From Marinobacter lipolyticus (GTDB lineage: Bacteria > Pseudomonadota > Gammaproteobacteria > Pseudomonadales > Oleiphilaceae): a stretch of DNA of 64,000 bases. This document shows, one piece after another, positions 29,096 through 39,012 of this stretch (positions are counted from its first letter, which is position 1; each line of letters starts with the position of its first letter). The position numbers and the translations under genes were made by a program. The notes beneath the pieces are model-generated. The model was given only the letters and a program-made list of their open reading frames with translations, ran no database searches and had not been told where the DNA came from. The stretch lies in NCBI RefSeq assembly GCF_018424605.1, contig NZ_QTKT01000005.1, forward strand, positions 62,001 to 126,000. The letters run 5' to 3'.

Positions 29096-30394
29096 TTGTT
29101 TGAGCGTCCCGATGTCGGTGAACGGGCGATTCTCGTCCACATTGATTTTTCCTCTCACGAAGAGACCGAAGACCCGGATGAGTTCCGTGAACTGGTCACA
29201 TCCGCGGGCGTCGAGCCCGTAGGTCTGGTGAACGGATCCCGGAAGCAGCCGAGCCCGCGGTTGTTCGTGGGGGAGGGCAAGCTTGAGGAAATCCGCGATG
29301 CCGTCACCGCCAACGAGGCGGATGTGGTGTTGTTCAATCACGCGCTCAGCCCTTCGCAGGAGCGAAATATCGAGCGCGAACTCAAGTGTCGGGTGCTGGA
29401 CCGTACCGGCGTGATACTGGATATCTTTGCACAGCGGGCGCGTACCCATGAGGGCAAGCTGCAGGTTGAGCTGGCCCAGCTGGAGCACATGTCGACCCGC
29501 CTGGTCCGGGGTTGGACCCACCTGGAGCGCCAGAAAGGCGGTATCGGCCTGAGAGGGCCGGGTGAAACCCAGCTGGAAACGGACCGCCGCCTGTTGCGCG
29601 AACGCATCAAGTCGATCCACAAGCGTCTGGAGAAGGTGCGCCGCCAGCGCAATCAGGGCCGACGGGCCCGCAAGCGCGCGGACATTCCCACGGTGTCTCT
29701 GGTGGGCTATACCAACGCGGGTAAATCAACGCTGTTCAACCATATCACCACTTCCTCCGTATACGCTGCAGATCAGCTGTTTGCGACGCTGGACCCCACG
29801 TTGCGCCGCCTGGAACTTCCGGATATCGGTCCGGTCGTATTGGCGGATACGGTCGGCTTCATCCGCCATCTGCCCCACAAGCTGGTCGAGGCGTTCCGCG
29901 CGACCCTGGAAGAGACCACCCAGGCCACCCTGCTGCTGCATATCATCGACTGCCATGATAGCCGTCGGGATGAGAACATGGAGCAGGTTGAGGAGGTGCT
30001 GGCGGAGATCGGCGCGGATGAGATCCCCACGCTTCAGGTCTTCAACAAGATTGATCTTCTGGACGACTTCACGCCGCGAATTGAGCGCAATGAGGACGGT
30101 ATCCCGGTGCGGGTGTGGTTGTCCGCGGTCAGCGGCGAAGGTATTCAGGGGCTGTTCGATGCCATTGTCGAGCGCCTCGCCGAGGACGTGGTGCATCATC
30201 ACGTGTTGCTGGGGCCGCAGGATGGCAAGTTGCGTGCTCTGCTGCACGAGGCCGGCTCGGTGTTGAGCGAAGAGCACCGGGAAAGCGGCGACACGGTTCT
30301 GGAAGTGCGCCTGCAGAATCGTGACTGGTTGCAGTTACTGAGCCGCGCGGACATGCGGGAACAGGATCTCAGATTGGACACAGGCACAGAGTAA
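29096..30394 (+). CDS. hflX: ribosome-associated GTPase HflX
   Basis: 432 residues. The start is TTG at 29096, supported by AAGGAG ten bases upstream and by the conserved opening MFERPDVGERAILVHI (E. coli begins MFDRYDAGEQAVLVHI). The N-terminal HflX domain contains GLRGPGETQLETDRR; the GTPase motifs are GYTNAGKST (G1), DTVGFIRHLPH (G3) and FNKIDLL (G4). It splits stalled 70S ribosomes under stress. The rare TTG start may keep its level low. Confidence 0.94.
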   Translation: MFERPDVGERAILVHIDFSSHEETEDPDEFRELVTSAGVEPVGLVNGSRKQPSPRLFVGEGKLEEIRDAVTANEADVVLFNHALSPSQERNIERELKCRVLDRTGVILDIFAQRARTHEGKLQVELAQLEHMSTRLVRGWTHLERQKGGIGLRGPGETQLETDRRLLRERIKSIHKRLEKVRRQRNQGRRARKRADIPTVSLVGYTNAGKSTLFNHITTSSVYAADQLFATLDPTLRRLELPDIGPVVLADTVGFIRHLPHKLVEAFRATLEETTQATLLLHIIDCHDSRRDENMEQVEEVLAEIGADEIPTLQVFNKIDLLDDFTPRIERNEDGIPVRVWLSAVSGEGIQGLFDAIVERLAEDVVHHHVLLGPQDGKLRALLHEAGSVLSEEHRESGDTVLEVRLQNRDWLQLLSRADMREQDLRLDTGTE

Positions 30395-30472
30395 TCGGTA
30401 TCGCTATTGCCGGGGCGCTTATAAATCCCTAGTATTTGCAGCAATTTCTATCAGTCAGGAACGGAGAGCATT

Positions 30473-31663
30473 ATGGCCTGGAATGAACCGGGTGGTAACC
30501 GTAACGACAACGATCCCTGGGGAACCGGTGGTGGTCGTCGCGGCAATGATCAGGGTCCGCCAGACCTCGACGAGGCGCTGAAAAAGGGTCTCGACAAACT
30601 CAACAAGCTGTTGGGCGGCAAGGGCAGTCGCTCCGGTGGCTCCGGCGGCGGTTCGTCCTCTGGCAGCGGTGGCGGCTTCGGTGCCATCCTGGCTCTCGCC
30701 GGTATCCTGGTGGTGGGCTACATCATTTTCCAGTCCTTCTACACCGTCGATGAACAGGAGCGCGCCGTTGTCTTGCGCTTTGGCGAGTTCAGCCGCACCG
30801 AAAGCCCCGGCCTGCGATTCAAGGTGCCGCTGATTGATGACGTCACCAAGGTTCGCGTAACCAACGTGCGCACCGCGGAATCAAGCGGGCAGATGCTGAC
30901 CCAGGATGAAAACCTGGTCACCGTGGACCTGCAGGTGCAGTACCGCGTTGGCGATGCCAGGGCCTACGTGTTGAATATCCGTGACTCCAACGAGGCACTG
31001 GCGTTCGCCACTGACAGTGCCCTGCGCCACGAGGTGGGCAGTTCCACCCTGGATCAGGTGCTGACCGAAGGCCGGGCCGAGCTCGCGGTTCGGGTCGAGC
31101 AGCGGCTGCAGACATTCCTGCGGGATTATGGCGCCGGTCTCGAGATTGTGCGGGTCAACGTGGAGAGCACCCAGCCCCCCGATGCCGTTCAGGATGCGTT
31201 CCGCGAGGTTCAGCGGGCGCGGGAAGACGAGCAACGCGTGAAGGAAGAAGCCGAGACCTACCGCAACAAGGTGGTTCCGGAAGCGCGGGGCCAGGCCCAA
31301 CGGATGATCGAAGAAGCGCTGGCGTACAAGCAGGAGGTGATCGAGCGGGCCAATGGTGAAACCTCCCGTTTCCTCGCCATGCTTGATGTTTACCGGGCGG
31401 CTCCAGAGGTAACCCGTGAGCGCATGTACCTGCAGGCGCTTGAAAGTGTTTTGTCCAGCACCAGCAAGGTCCTGGTGGATACCGAAAGCAGCGGCAACAT
31501 GATGTATCTGCCGCTGGATCGGCTGACCCAGGGCCGCATGGCCGGCGGCAGCAACTCGTCGGCAGACGGTTCTGATGGGCAGGTCAACATCCAGACCCTG
31601 ACCGATCAGGTCATCCAGGAGCTGCGTGGGCGGCAGGAAACCGGTATTCGGAGGAGCAGATAA
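30473..31663 (+). CDS. hflK: FtsH protease modulator HflK
   Basis: 396 residues. A Gly/Ser-rich N-terminal segment (~5-65, including GGKGSRSGGSGGG) precedes one membrane helix (~67-88) and an SPFH/band-7 domain (DEQERAVVLRFGEF...). A coiled-coil region (FREVQRAREDEQRVKEEAET) follows. With HflC it forms the periplasmic cage that surrounds FtsH hexamers and limits their access to membrane substrates. GGAGAG precedes the ATG. The hflC ATG lies 2 bp after the stop. Confidence 0.95.
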   Translation: MAWNEPGGNRNDNDPWGTGGGRRGNDQGPPDLDEALKKGLDKLNKLLGGKGSRSGGSGGGSSSGSGGGFGAILALAGILVVGYIIFQSFYTVDEQERAVVLRFGEFSRTESPGLRFKVPLIDDVTKVRVTNVRTAESSGQMLTQDENLVTVDLQVQYRVGDARAYVLNIRDSNEALAFATDSALRHEVGSSTLDQVLTEGRAELAVRVEQRLQTFLRDYGAGLEIVRVNVESTQPPDAVQDAFREVQRAREDEQRVKEEAETYRNKVVPEARGQAQRMIEEALAYKQEVIERANGETSRFLAMLDVYRAAPEVTRERMYLQALESVLSSTSKVLVDTESSGNMMYLPLDRLTQGRMAGGSNSSADGSDGQVNIQTLTDQVIQELRGRQETGIRRSR

Positions 31664-31665
31664 TT

Positions 31666-32541
31666 ATGGGACCCAAAGGTGTAGTGGGCCTCGCAGGCGC
31701 CCTCATTGTCGTCCTGCTGGTTTTGTCGAGCGTGTACATCATTCCGGAAACCCACCGGGGCGTGAAGCTCAGGTTTGGTGAGCTGATCGAGACCGACATG
31801 CGGGCGGGGCTGCATTTCAAGGTGCCGGTGATTGACCAGATTCGCGAGTTCGATATTCGCGTGCTGACCATGGACTTGCCCTCCCGTCAGTATCTGACCA
31901 TCGAGAAAAAACCCCTGGACGTGGACTCCTACATCGCCTGGAAAATCCGCGATGTGGACCAGTTCTATCGTGCCACCGGTGGCGACGAGTACCGCGCCCA
32001 GTCGCTGCTGCAGTCCCGGGTAGACAACGGTCTGCGGGATGAGTTCGGTGTTCGCACCATGGTGGAAGTGGTGTCCGGTCAGCGCGATGAGCTGATGCAC
32101 ACGCTGCGTGACCGCGCCAACGAAACCGCCATCTCGGAATTCGGCATCGAGATTCTCGATATCCGGGTCAAGGCGATCGAGTTCCCGGGCGAGGTGAGTG
32201 AAAACGTATACCGCCGCATGGCAACCGAACGTGAAAAGCTGGCGCAGGAGTTCCGCTCCCGGGGTCGTGAGCTGGCTGAGGGTATCCGTGCGGATGCCGA
32301 TCGTCAGCGTACGGTGGTGCTGGCCGAGGCCTTTGCCGAGGCCGAGCAGACCCGCGGTGAAGGTGACGGTGAAGCCGCCCGGATCTACGCCGAGGCGTAT
32401 GGTTCGAACGAAGACTTCTACAGTTTCTACCGGAGTCTTCAGGCATACCAGAACACCTTCTCCAGCAAAGACGACATCATGGTGATCGACTCTGACAGCG
32501 ACTTCCTGCGTTTCCTCAAGGACCCACAGGGCGCCCGCTAA
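31666..32541 (+). CDS. hflC: FtsH protease modulator HflC
   Basis: 291 residues. One N-terminal membrane helix (~6-25, GLAGALIVVLLVLSSVYI) and an SPFH domain (ETHRGVKLRFGELIE), then a long helical region EREKLAQEFRSRGRELAEG. It is the partner of HflK. The next element is a strong terminator, which closes the operon. Confidence 0.95.
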   Translation: MGPKGVVGLAGALIVVLLVLSSVYIIPETHRGVKLRFGELIETDMRAGLHFKVPVIDQIREFDIRVLTMDLPSRQYLTIEKKPLDVDSYIAWKIRDVDQFYRATGGDEYRAQSLLQSRVDNGLRDEFGVRTMVEVVSGQRDELMHTLRDRANETAISEFGIEILDIRVKAIEFPGEVSENVYRRMATEREKLAQEFRSRGRELAEGIRADADRQRTVVLAEAFAEAEQTRGEGDGEAARIYAEAYGSNEDFYSFYRSLQAYQNTFSSKDDIMVIDSDSDFLRFLKDPQGAR

Positions 32542-32559
32542 ACGCCATCACCAGCGTGC

Positions 32560-32592
32560 AAAACCGGAATACCTCGGTATTCCGGTTTTTTT
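32560..32592 (+). terminator. intrinsic terminator after hflC
   Basis: A 14-bp stem (AAAACCGGAATACC / GGTATTCCGGTTTT) with a very short loop, running into TTTTTTT. It ends the long nnr-hflC transcription run. Confidence 0.85.
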
Positions 32593-32721
32593 GTGTCTGG
32601 CAACAGTGTAAAATTCTGCCGGTTTTGGGTCGGGTTTCTCTCCTGCTCCCGGCTTCGCCCTAAATCCTGTGCACTCCCGCCGCCTCTGGCCGACGCGGGG
32701 CAGAACGGACAACGGAATCTC

Positions 32722-33903
32722 ATGACAGTATCTGATCGCTGGTTACTTCCGGATGGCGTGGAAGACATTCTGCCGCCACTGGCAGGACAGATTGAATCCC
32801 TGCGCCGGGACGTAATGGACACCTGTCAGCGCTGGGGGTACCAGCTGGTCATCCCGCCGCTGATCGAATACCTCGAAAGCCTGTTCACCGGCACCGGGCA
32901 CGATCTGGAGCTGCAAACCTTCAAGCTGACCGATCAGCTGACCGGGCGGATGATGGGTGTGCGCGCTGACATGACGCCGCAAGCCGCACGCATTGATGCC
33001 CACACCCTCGGCCAGGACGGAATCACCCGCCTGTGTTATGCCGGCCATGTACTGCATACCCGTCCGCGGCATATGCTGACCGGGCGCACCCCGATCCAGG
33101 CCGGTTGTGAGCTGTTTGGCAGTGCCTCCGAGGCGGCGGACCTGGAAGTGATCAGCCTGATGCTGGAGGCGCTGCGAGTCTCCGGCCTGCCCAGGGTGCA
33201 CTTGGATCTGGCCCATGTGTCGATCTACGAGACATTGATGAGTGAGGCCGGGTTTGACCGGGCAACCTCCGACGCTATTTTTGGTGCCATGGCCCGCAAG
33301 TCGGTGCCTGAGCTGGATGCGCTGCTGGGCCATTGCGAGCCGGACTCTGCCGGCGGTCGCCTGCGGGCGCTGGCGCGGGTCAGCGGAGGCCCGGAGGCGC
33401 TGGAAGAAGCCCGCAGCATTCTGGCGGGTGCGCCCGAGGCGCTGACCGCCGCGCTGGATCAGCTGGGGCGCGTTGCGGACATGCTGATCCGCGATTTTCC
33501 GGAGATCCGCTTCGGTTTCGATTTCTGCGAACTGCGGGGCTACAACTACCACACCGGCCTGGTGTTTGCTGCCTATGTGCCGGGTCACGGCGATGCGGTG
33601 GCCAAAGGCGGGCGTTACGACGCCATCGGCAGCGATTTCGGGCGGGCCCGCCCGGCAACGGGGTTCAGTCTGGATATCCGCGCGCTGGTGTCCCTGGGTG
33701 AGCGTATTACCCGCCGAGCCGGGGCAATATGGGCGCCGGCCGATGCCGATCCGGCACTCGAAGGGGTGATTTCCGGCCTGCGAATGACGGAAACCGTGGT
33801 ACGGGCATTGCCCGAGGATACAGACGTAGATCCCGCTGCCCGGGGCTGCGACAGAATTTTGGTAAAGCGTGGCGGCCAGTGGGTCGTGGATCAACTGAGC
33901 TGA
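32722..33903 (+). CDS. hisZ: ATP phosphoribosyltransferase regulatory subunit HisZ
   Basis: 393 residues from the ATG for MTVSDRWLLPDGVEDILPP; the frame is open further upstream but that part lacks similarity. A histidyl-tRNA synthetase paralogue that lacks the anticodon-binding domain. Class II-like blocks include LTGRMMGVRADMTPQAARI and FGFDFCELRGYNYHTGLVF. It pairs with short-form HisG to start histidine synthesis. No hisG is nearby, which is normal for the hisZ-purA arrangement of Pseudomonas relatives. Confidence 0.93.
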   Translation: MTVSDRWLLPDGVEDILPPLAGQIESLRRDVMDTCQRWGYQLVIPPLIEYLESLFTGTGHDLELQTFKLTDQLTGRMMGVRADMTPQAARIDAHTLGQDGITRLCYAGHVLHTRPRHMLTGRTPIQAGCELFGSASEAADLEVISLMLEALRVSGLPRVHLDLAHVSIYETLMSEAGFDRATSDAIFGAMARKSVPELDALLGHCEPDSAGGRLRALARVSGGPEALEEARSILAGAPEALTAALDQLGRVADMLIRDFPEIRFGFDFCELRGYNYHTGLVFAAYVPGHGDAVAKGGRYDAIGSDFGRARPATGFSLDIRALVSLGERITRRAGAIWAPADADPALEGVISGLRMTETVVRALPEDTDVDPAARGCDRILVKRGGQWVVDQLS

Positions 33904-33908
33904 ATTGA

Positions 33909-35213
<1,305 letters not shown>

Positions 35214-35225
35214 GCCGCGACCAAC

Positions 35226-35253
35226 AAAAAACCCGCTCTCGAGCGGGTTTTTT
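35226..35253. terminator. bidirectional terminator between purA and cmoB
   Basis: AAAAAACCCGCTC / GAGCGGGTTTTTT with a TC loop. The A-tract and T-tract on opposite sides allow it to act for both convergent genes. Confidence 0.85.
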
Positions 35254-35271
35254 GATTCCGGTAGAGGAACA

Positions 35272-36264
35272 TCAGGGCTTTTCGGCGATGATGGTCGCTC
35301 GTCGGGGGCCGGGGTAGCCCTCGATGGTCCTGCTGTGGTCGTCGGGATCCAGGAAATCTGCCAGGGAATTGAAGCGCATCCAGTCGGTGCGACGCTGTTC
35401 TTCAATGGTGGTGTCGGTCACATCCACCACCCGGGCATTGCGGAATCCGGTGCGGTCAAGCCAGCGAAGCAGGGTGTCGCAACTGGGCAAAAACCAGACA
35501 TTGCGCATCTGTCCGTAGCGATCCTCCGGCATCAGGCTGTACCCTTCCGGGCCCTCCACCACCAGTGTTTCCAGCACCAGTTCGCCGCCCCGGCGCAGCG
35601 TGTCCTTCAGTTCCAGCAGATGATCGAGCGGCGACCGGCGGTGATAGAGCACCCCCATGGAGAAGGTGGTGTCAAAGGTTTCCAGGCCCGCGGGAAGGTC
35701 TTCCATGCGGACCGGTAACAGGTCCACTGCAGCCGCGGGAAGGTAGTGCTTCACGCTGAGAAACTGGAACAGGAACAGCAGGCCAGGATCGATGCCGATC
35801 ACCCGGCCGGAACCCTCACCGAGCATCCGCCAACAGTGATAGCCTGAGCCGCAGCCAACATCCAGGATGCGTCGTCCGCGCAGATCTGACAGGTAGGGGG
35901 CAACCCGTTCCCATTTCCAGTCGGAGCGCCACTCGGTATCAACGAAGGTGCCGAAAAAATCGAACGGCCCCTTGCGCCAGGGCATCAGCCCGCGCAGCCC
36001 CATTTCCAGCTGTGTGCTCTGATCGTCTGTCAGCGGGGCGTCGGTGCTCAGGGTAATCGCGGCGGAGTCGAGGCTGACCTGCGGTTCGCTGATGGCGGGT
36101 AGCTGTGATAATGCCGCCATCCAGCGGGCGATGTCGCCGTGGGGGTTGTCCTCGAAACGCCGCTCAAGCTGAAGGCTCAGCGCTTCGCGCCATCGGCCGA
36201 GGCCACTGTCCTCAAGTTCATCCAGAAGAGGCTGGTAGCAGTCCCGCCAGTTGAAAGTTGCCAT
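35272..36264 (-). CDS. cmoB: tRNA U34 carboxymethyltransferase
   Basis: 330 residues from the ATG at 36264, which has GAGGA six bases upstream; a GTG two codons earlier is less well spaced. The SAM-binding motif is LDVGCGSGYHCWRMLG, with the family blocks MPWRKGPFDFFG and TFSMGVLYHRRSPLDHL. It transfers a carboxymethyl group from the unusual cofactor carboxy-SAM to hydroxyuridine 34, making cmo5U. The cmoA stop codon is ~10 bp upstream, so cmoA-cmoB form one unit. Confidence 0.95.
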   Translation of the reverse strand: MATFNWRDCYQPLLDELEDSGLGRWREALSLQLERRFEDNPHGDIARWMAALSQLPAISEPQVSLDSAAITLSTDAPLTDDQSTQLEMGLRGLMPWRKGPFDFFGTFVDTEWRSDWKWERVAPYLSDLRGRRILDVGCGSGYHCWRMLGEGSGRVIGIDPGLLFLFQFLSVKHYLPAAAVDLLPVRMEDLPAGLETFDTTFSMGVLYHRRSPLDHLLELKDTLRRGGELVLETLVVEGPEGYSLMPEDRYGQMRNVWFLPSCDTLLRWLDRTGFRNARVVDVTDTTIEEQRRTDWMRFNSLADFLDPDDHSRTIEGYPGPRRATIIAEKP

Positions 36265-36273
36265 GGTCACTCC

Positions 36274-37032
36274 TCAGGCCGGGGAACGGGTCGCAAGCAT
36301 GGAGACAAAATTGAAGCACTGGTACCAGACGATGACCTGATCGAAACCGGCGTCCAGCAAGCGCTGGCGATGATCCGACAGACTTTCTGGGATCAGCACC
36401 TGCTCGATGGCCGAGCGCTTCTGGCTGATCTCCAGGTCCGAGTAGCCGTTGGCGCGCTTGAACTCGTGGTGAAGCCGGGTCTGGGCGTCCTGCTCCTGTG
36501 GCGAATCAAAGCGGATCTTTTCGGACAGGATCAGCGCGCCGCCGGGCCGAGTCGCCTCCGCAATCCGTGTCAGCAAGCCGGCACGCTCATCGGGCGGCAC
36601 GAATTGCAGCGTAAAGTTCAGGGTGGTCACCGACGCGTTCTCCAGCGGGGTCGCCAGAATGTCTTCGCAGCGCAACTCGACGGGCAGGGGATGATCATCC
36701 AGTGCGATGTAATGCTCGCAGCGCTCGATCATCGCTGCGGAATTATCGACCCCGGTGAGCCGGCAGTCCATAAAGCGAATACCGTGGCGCATGGCGAGGG
36801 TGGATGCCCCCAGTGAACAGCCAAGATCGTAGCAGTTGCTGCCAGCCTGCACGTACTGCTCGGTGATCACTTCGATCATCGGAATGATGGTGGTGTAACC
36901 GGGTACTGAGCGTCGGATCATGTCCGGAAACACCCGCGCGACCGAGGCATCAAAGCGGAAATCCTCCGGGTTGCGCTCGGTGGCAAACAGACGGTCGGTT
37001 TCCTGGACTGGAGGCTTGCGCTGGTCACTCAT
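36274..37032 (-). CDS. cmoA: carboxy-SAM synthase
   Basis: 252 residues. Makes carboxy-S-adenosylmethionine from SAM and prephenate, the cofactor used by CmoB. Motifs: DMIRRSVPGYTTII near residue 35, the SAM site YDLGCSLGASTLAMR, then NFTLQFVPPDERAGLL. Its 5' end overlaps the small membrane-protein gene by 8 bp. Confidence 0.95.
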   Translation of the reverse strand: MSDQRKPPVQETDRLFATERNPEDFRFDASVARVFPDMIRRSVPGYTTIIPMIEVITEQYVQAGSNCYDLGCSLGASTLAMRHGIRFMDCRLTGVDNSAAMIERCEHYIALDDHPLPVELRCEDILATPLENASVTTLNFTLQFVPPDERAGLLTRIAEATRPGGALILSEKIRFDSPQEQDAQTRLHHEFKRANGYSDLEISQKRSAIEQVLIPESLSDHRQRLLDAGFDQVIVWYQCFNFVSMLATRSPA

Positions 37033-37378
37033 CCTTGGCCGGGCCTCCCGTTGCCTCCGGTACGGCCCCGCGGCTGCAGCGCACGCCCCGGTTCTTGTAG
37101 TCGACTACGATGCCGCGAAAGTCCGGATCCACATCCGCGGCAATCGCCAGATAGCCCTGCTCGCAGACGGCATGAAGTTCGGACGATTTCGGTGACATGC
37201 GGAACTCTTCACCCGGGGTCACATGGATGGCTTCAAATTCACCCACCGGCACGTTGTCCTTGTTTGTGGCATGATCGATTCGGCCGCTGGCTTCCAGCAC
37301 CACAACGGTCGCGACAACGGCGCCGATGGCCGTGGCAATCAGACTGCGGGCCGTGAATCTGGCTTCTTTCTCGCTCAT
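37025..37378 (-). CDS. small membrane-anchored protein of unknown function
   Basis: 117 residues. A basic N-terminus and one hydrophobic segment (~13-32, IATAIGAVVATVVVLEA) suggest an anchor or uncleaved signal, with a polar domain outside that holds two cysteines (VCEQGYLAI and VRCSRG). I recognise no family. It overlaps cmoA by 8 bp and is probably co-transcribed with it. The positional link does not prove a role in tRNA modification. Confidence 0.6.
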   Translation of the reverse strand: MSEKEARFTARSLIATAIGAVVATVVVLEASGRIDHATNKDNVPVGEFEAIHVTPGEEFRMSPKSSELHAVCEQGYLAIAADVDPDFRGIVVDYKNRGVRCSRGAVPEATGGPAKDE

Positions 37379-37408
37379 TGGAAAGTCTCCGGGATAATGC
37401 AGACGGCC

Positions 37409-38410
37409 TCAGTATTGGCCGGGGATATTGATAGGGGGTGCCTGCAATGCGGCCAGCTGTTCCCGCATCGCCAGTACCTGATCCGACCAGAACCTGGGCT
37501 GGACGAACCATGGAAAAAACCGCGGAAAGGCGGGGTCGTCCCAGCGCTTGGCCAGCCAGGCGCAGTGGGCGATCTGACGATAGCAGCGCAGAGGCTCGAT
37601 CAGGTGGCGTTCGCGGCGATTGAATTCGCGGAACATTTCGTACCCCTCCAGCAGTTCGCCAAACTGCGCGCCGCGCTCGGTATCGTCACCGTTCAACAAT
37701 AGCCACAGATCCTGAACCGCTGGGCCACTGCGGCAATCATCGAGGTCAACGAACAACATCTGTTCCTCTCGGCACAGTATGTTGCCGGCGTGGCAGTCGC
37801 CGTGGAGCCGGAGGCTCGCCACCTCGCCGGCGTCGTCAATGCGGCGGGCACAGGCGTCAAACAGATCGGGAATCAGACTGTCCCAGGCCGGCCGCAGGTC
37901 CGCGGGAATCCAGTTGCCGTCGGTCAGTAGCTGGTTCTTCTCGCTGATGCCGTTCAGGATATCCACCGCCGGGCGATGCTCGAAGTTGCTTTTCCCGCCC
38001 ACATTGTGAAGCTGGCCAAGCCATTGTCCGAGCCGGTACAGGGTGTCGGTCACGCTGGTGTCGGGGGCCTGCCCCCCGCGTTGCGGGAACACCGCGAACA
38101 GGAACTCCTGCCAGCGCCCGAGAGTATCGCCCGTGGGAAGGGTGAGCGGCGCCACCACGGGAATGTCCGCTGCGGTGAGCTCGGCGGTGAAGGTGTGTTC
38201 TTCACGGATCTGCGCTTCCGACCAGCGACCGGGCCGATAGAACTTCACGATCAGCGGGGCGGAGTCTTCAATGCCGATCTGGTAAACGCGATTCTCATAG
38301 CTGTTGAGAGCAAACAGCCGTCCGTTAATGACAAATCCCGCACTCTCCATGGCGTCCAGAATGGTATCCGGGGTCAGTGCGTCGTAGGGATGGCTGGAGG
38401 TTTCGGTCAT
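37409..38410 (-). CDS. srkA: stress response kinase A (YihE/RdoA)
   Basis: 333 residues (E. coli SrkA 328). A eukaryotic-like kinase of the choline/aminoglycoside kinase fold. The catalytic loop is LHGDCHAGNILC and the metal-binding motif is FVDLDDCRSGPAVQDLW; the nucleotide lysine is in LIVKFYRPGRW. In E. coli it protects against stress-induced death downstream of Cpx. A homologue also lies near comF in P. aeruginosa, as I recall it. Confidence 0.93.
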   Translation of the reverse strand: MTETSSHPYDALTPDTILDAMESAGFVINGRLFALNSYENRVYQIGIEDSAPLIVKFYRPGRWSEAQIREEHTFTAELTAADIPVVAPLTLPTGDTLGRWQEFLFAVFPQRGGQAPDTSVTDTLYRLGQWLGQLHNVGGKSNFEHRPAVDILNGISEKNQLLTDGNWIPADLRPAWDSLIPDLFDACARRIDDAGEVASLRLHGDCHAGNILCREEQMLFVDLDDCRSGPAVQDLWLLLNGDDTERGAQFGELLEGYEMFREFNRRERHLIEPLRCYRQIAHCAWLAKRWDDPAFPRFFPWFVQPRFWSDQVLAMREQLAALQAPPINIPGQY

Positions 38411-38432
38411 AAAGTCAGGATCAGGGCCTTGT

Positions 38433-38858
38433 CTACTGCTTGGCCTGCGTTGAGCGGGCCTGCATGTTGTTAAGATGGTACCAGTTCTCGTCGAGCTCCC
38501 AGCGCACGCGATTGACCCCGCCGGAGCTCAGCACGATATCGCCGGCGCGTGCCTGCACCCTCGCCAGCTTCCGTTCCGCGTGCTGCCAGCGCCGGTCGTC
38601 GTCGCCAAGGCGTCCCATGGTCGGAAAGATCGTCGTCAGTGCATAGCGTGTCGAGGTGTCGTGAGAGCGCAGGGAGCTCATGATGGCAGTGGAGCCTTCT
38701 ACCCGCAGAACACGGTGCTGGTATGGATAGTTCGCCACCAGTTCGTCTGCTTGCAGTTTCTGGTTCAGGCTGATCACTTCAAACCCTCGCCACCCAAGCC
38801 AGCCCACAAAAACCGCGGCGACCAGCATTACGACTAAAAACTGCTTCCTGTCCGACAT
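38433..38858 (-). CDS. hypothetical protein with N-terminal membrane anchor
   Basis: 141 residues. One membrane helix (~7-27, LVVMLVAAVFVGWLGWRGF), then a polar domain predicted to face the periplasm. No family is recognised. It is co-directional with srkA, 22 bp away, which suggests co-transcription. A possible alternative is a DUF restricted to the Marinobacter/Pseudomonas group, which a search could show. Confidence 0.6.
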   Translation of the reverse strand: MSDRKQFLVVMLVAAVFVGWLGWRGFEVISLNQKLQADELVANYPYQHRVLRVEGSTAIMSSLRSHDTSTRYALTTIFPTMGRLGDDDRRWQHAERKLARVQARAGDIVLSSGGVNRVRWELDENWYHLNNMQARSTQAKQ

Positions 38859-39012
38859 CCCGCATCTGCTCCCTGCAACAACGTATTGGGTGAGTATAGC
38901 GTTTCTGCGCCGCTGCCGTAATGCGAATGCACCGGGGCCAGGGGCTTTTTCCGCCTGTTCCCGTTCTGCGATACTCTCACCGGGTCAGGCTGAGCCGCAA
39001 AGGCAGGGTGCA

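Noticed and set aside
32593..32721. N-terminal extension of hisZ
   Set aside because: It overlaps the region just after the hflC terminator and encodes a Cys/Arg-rich stretch unlike HisZ.
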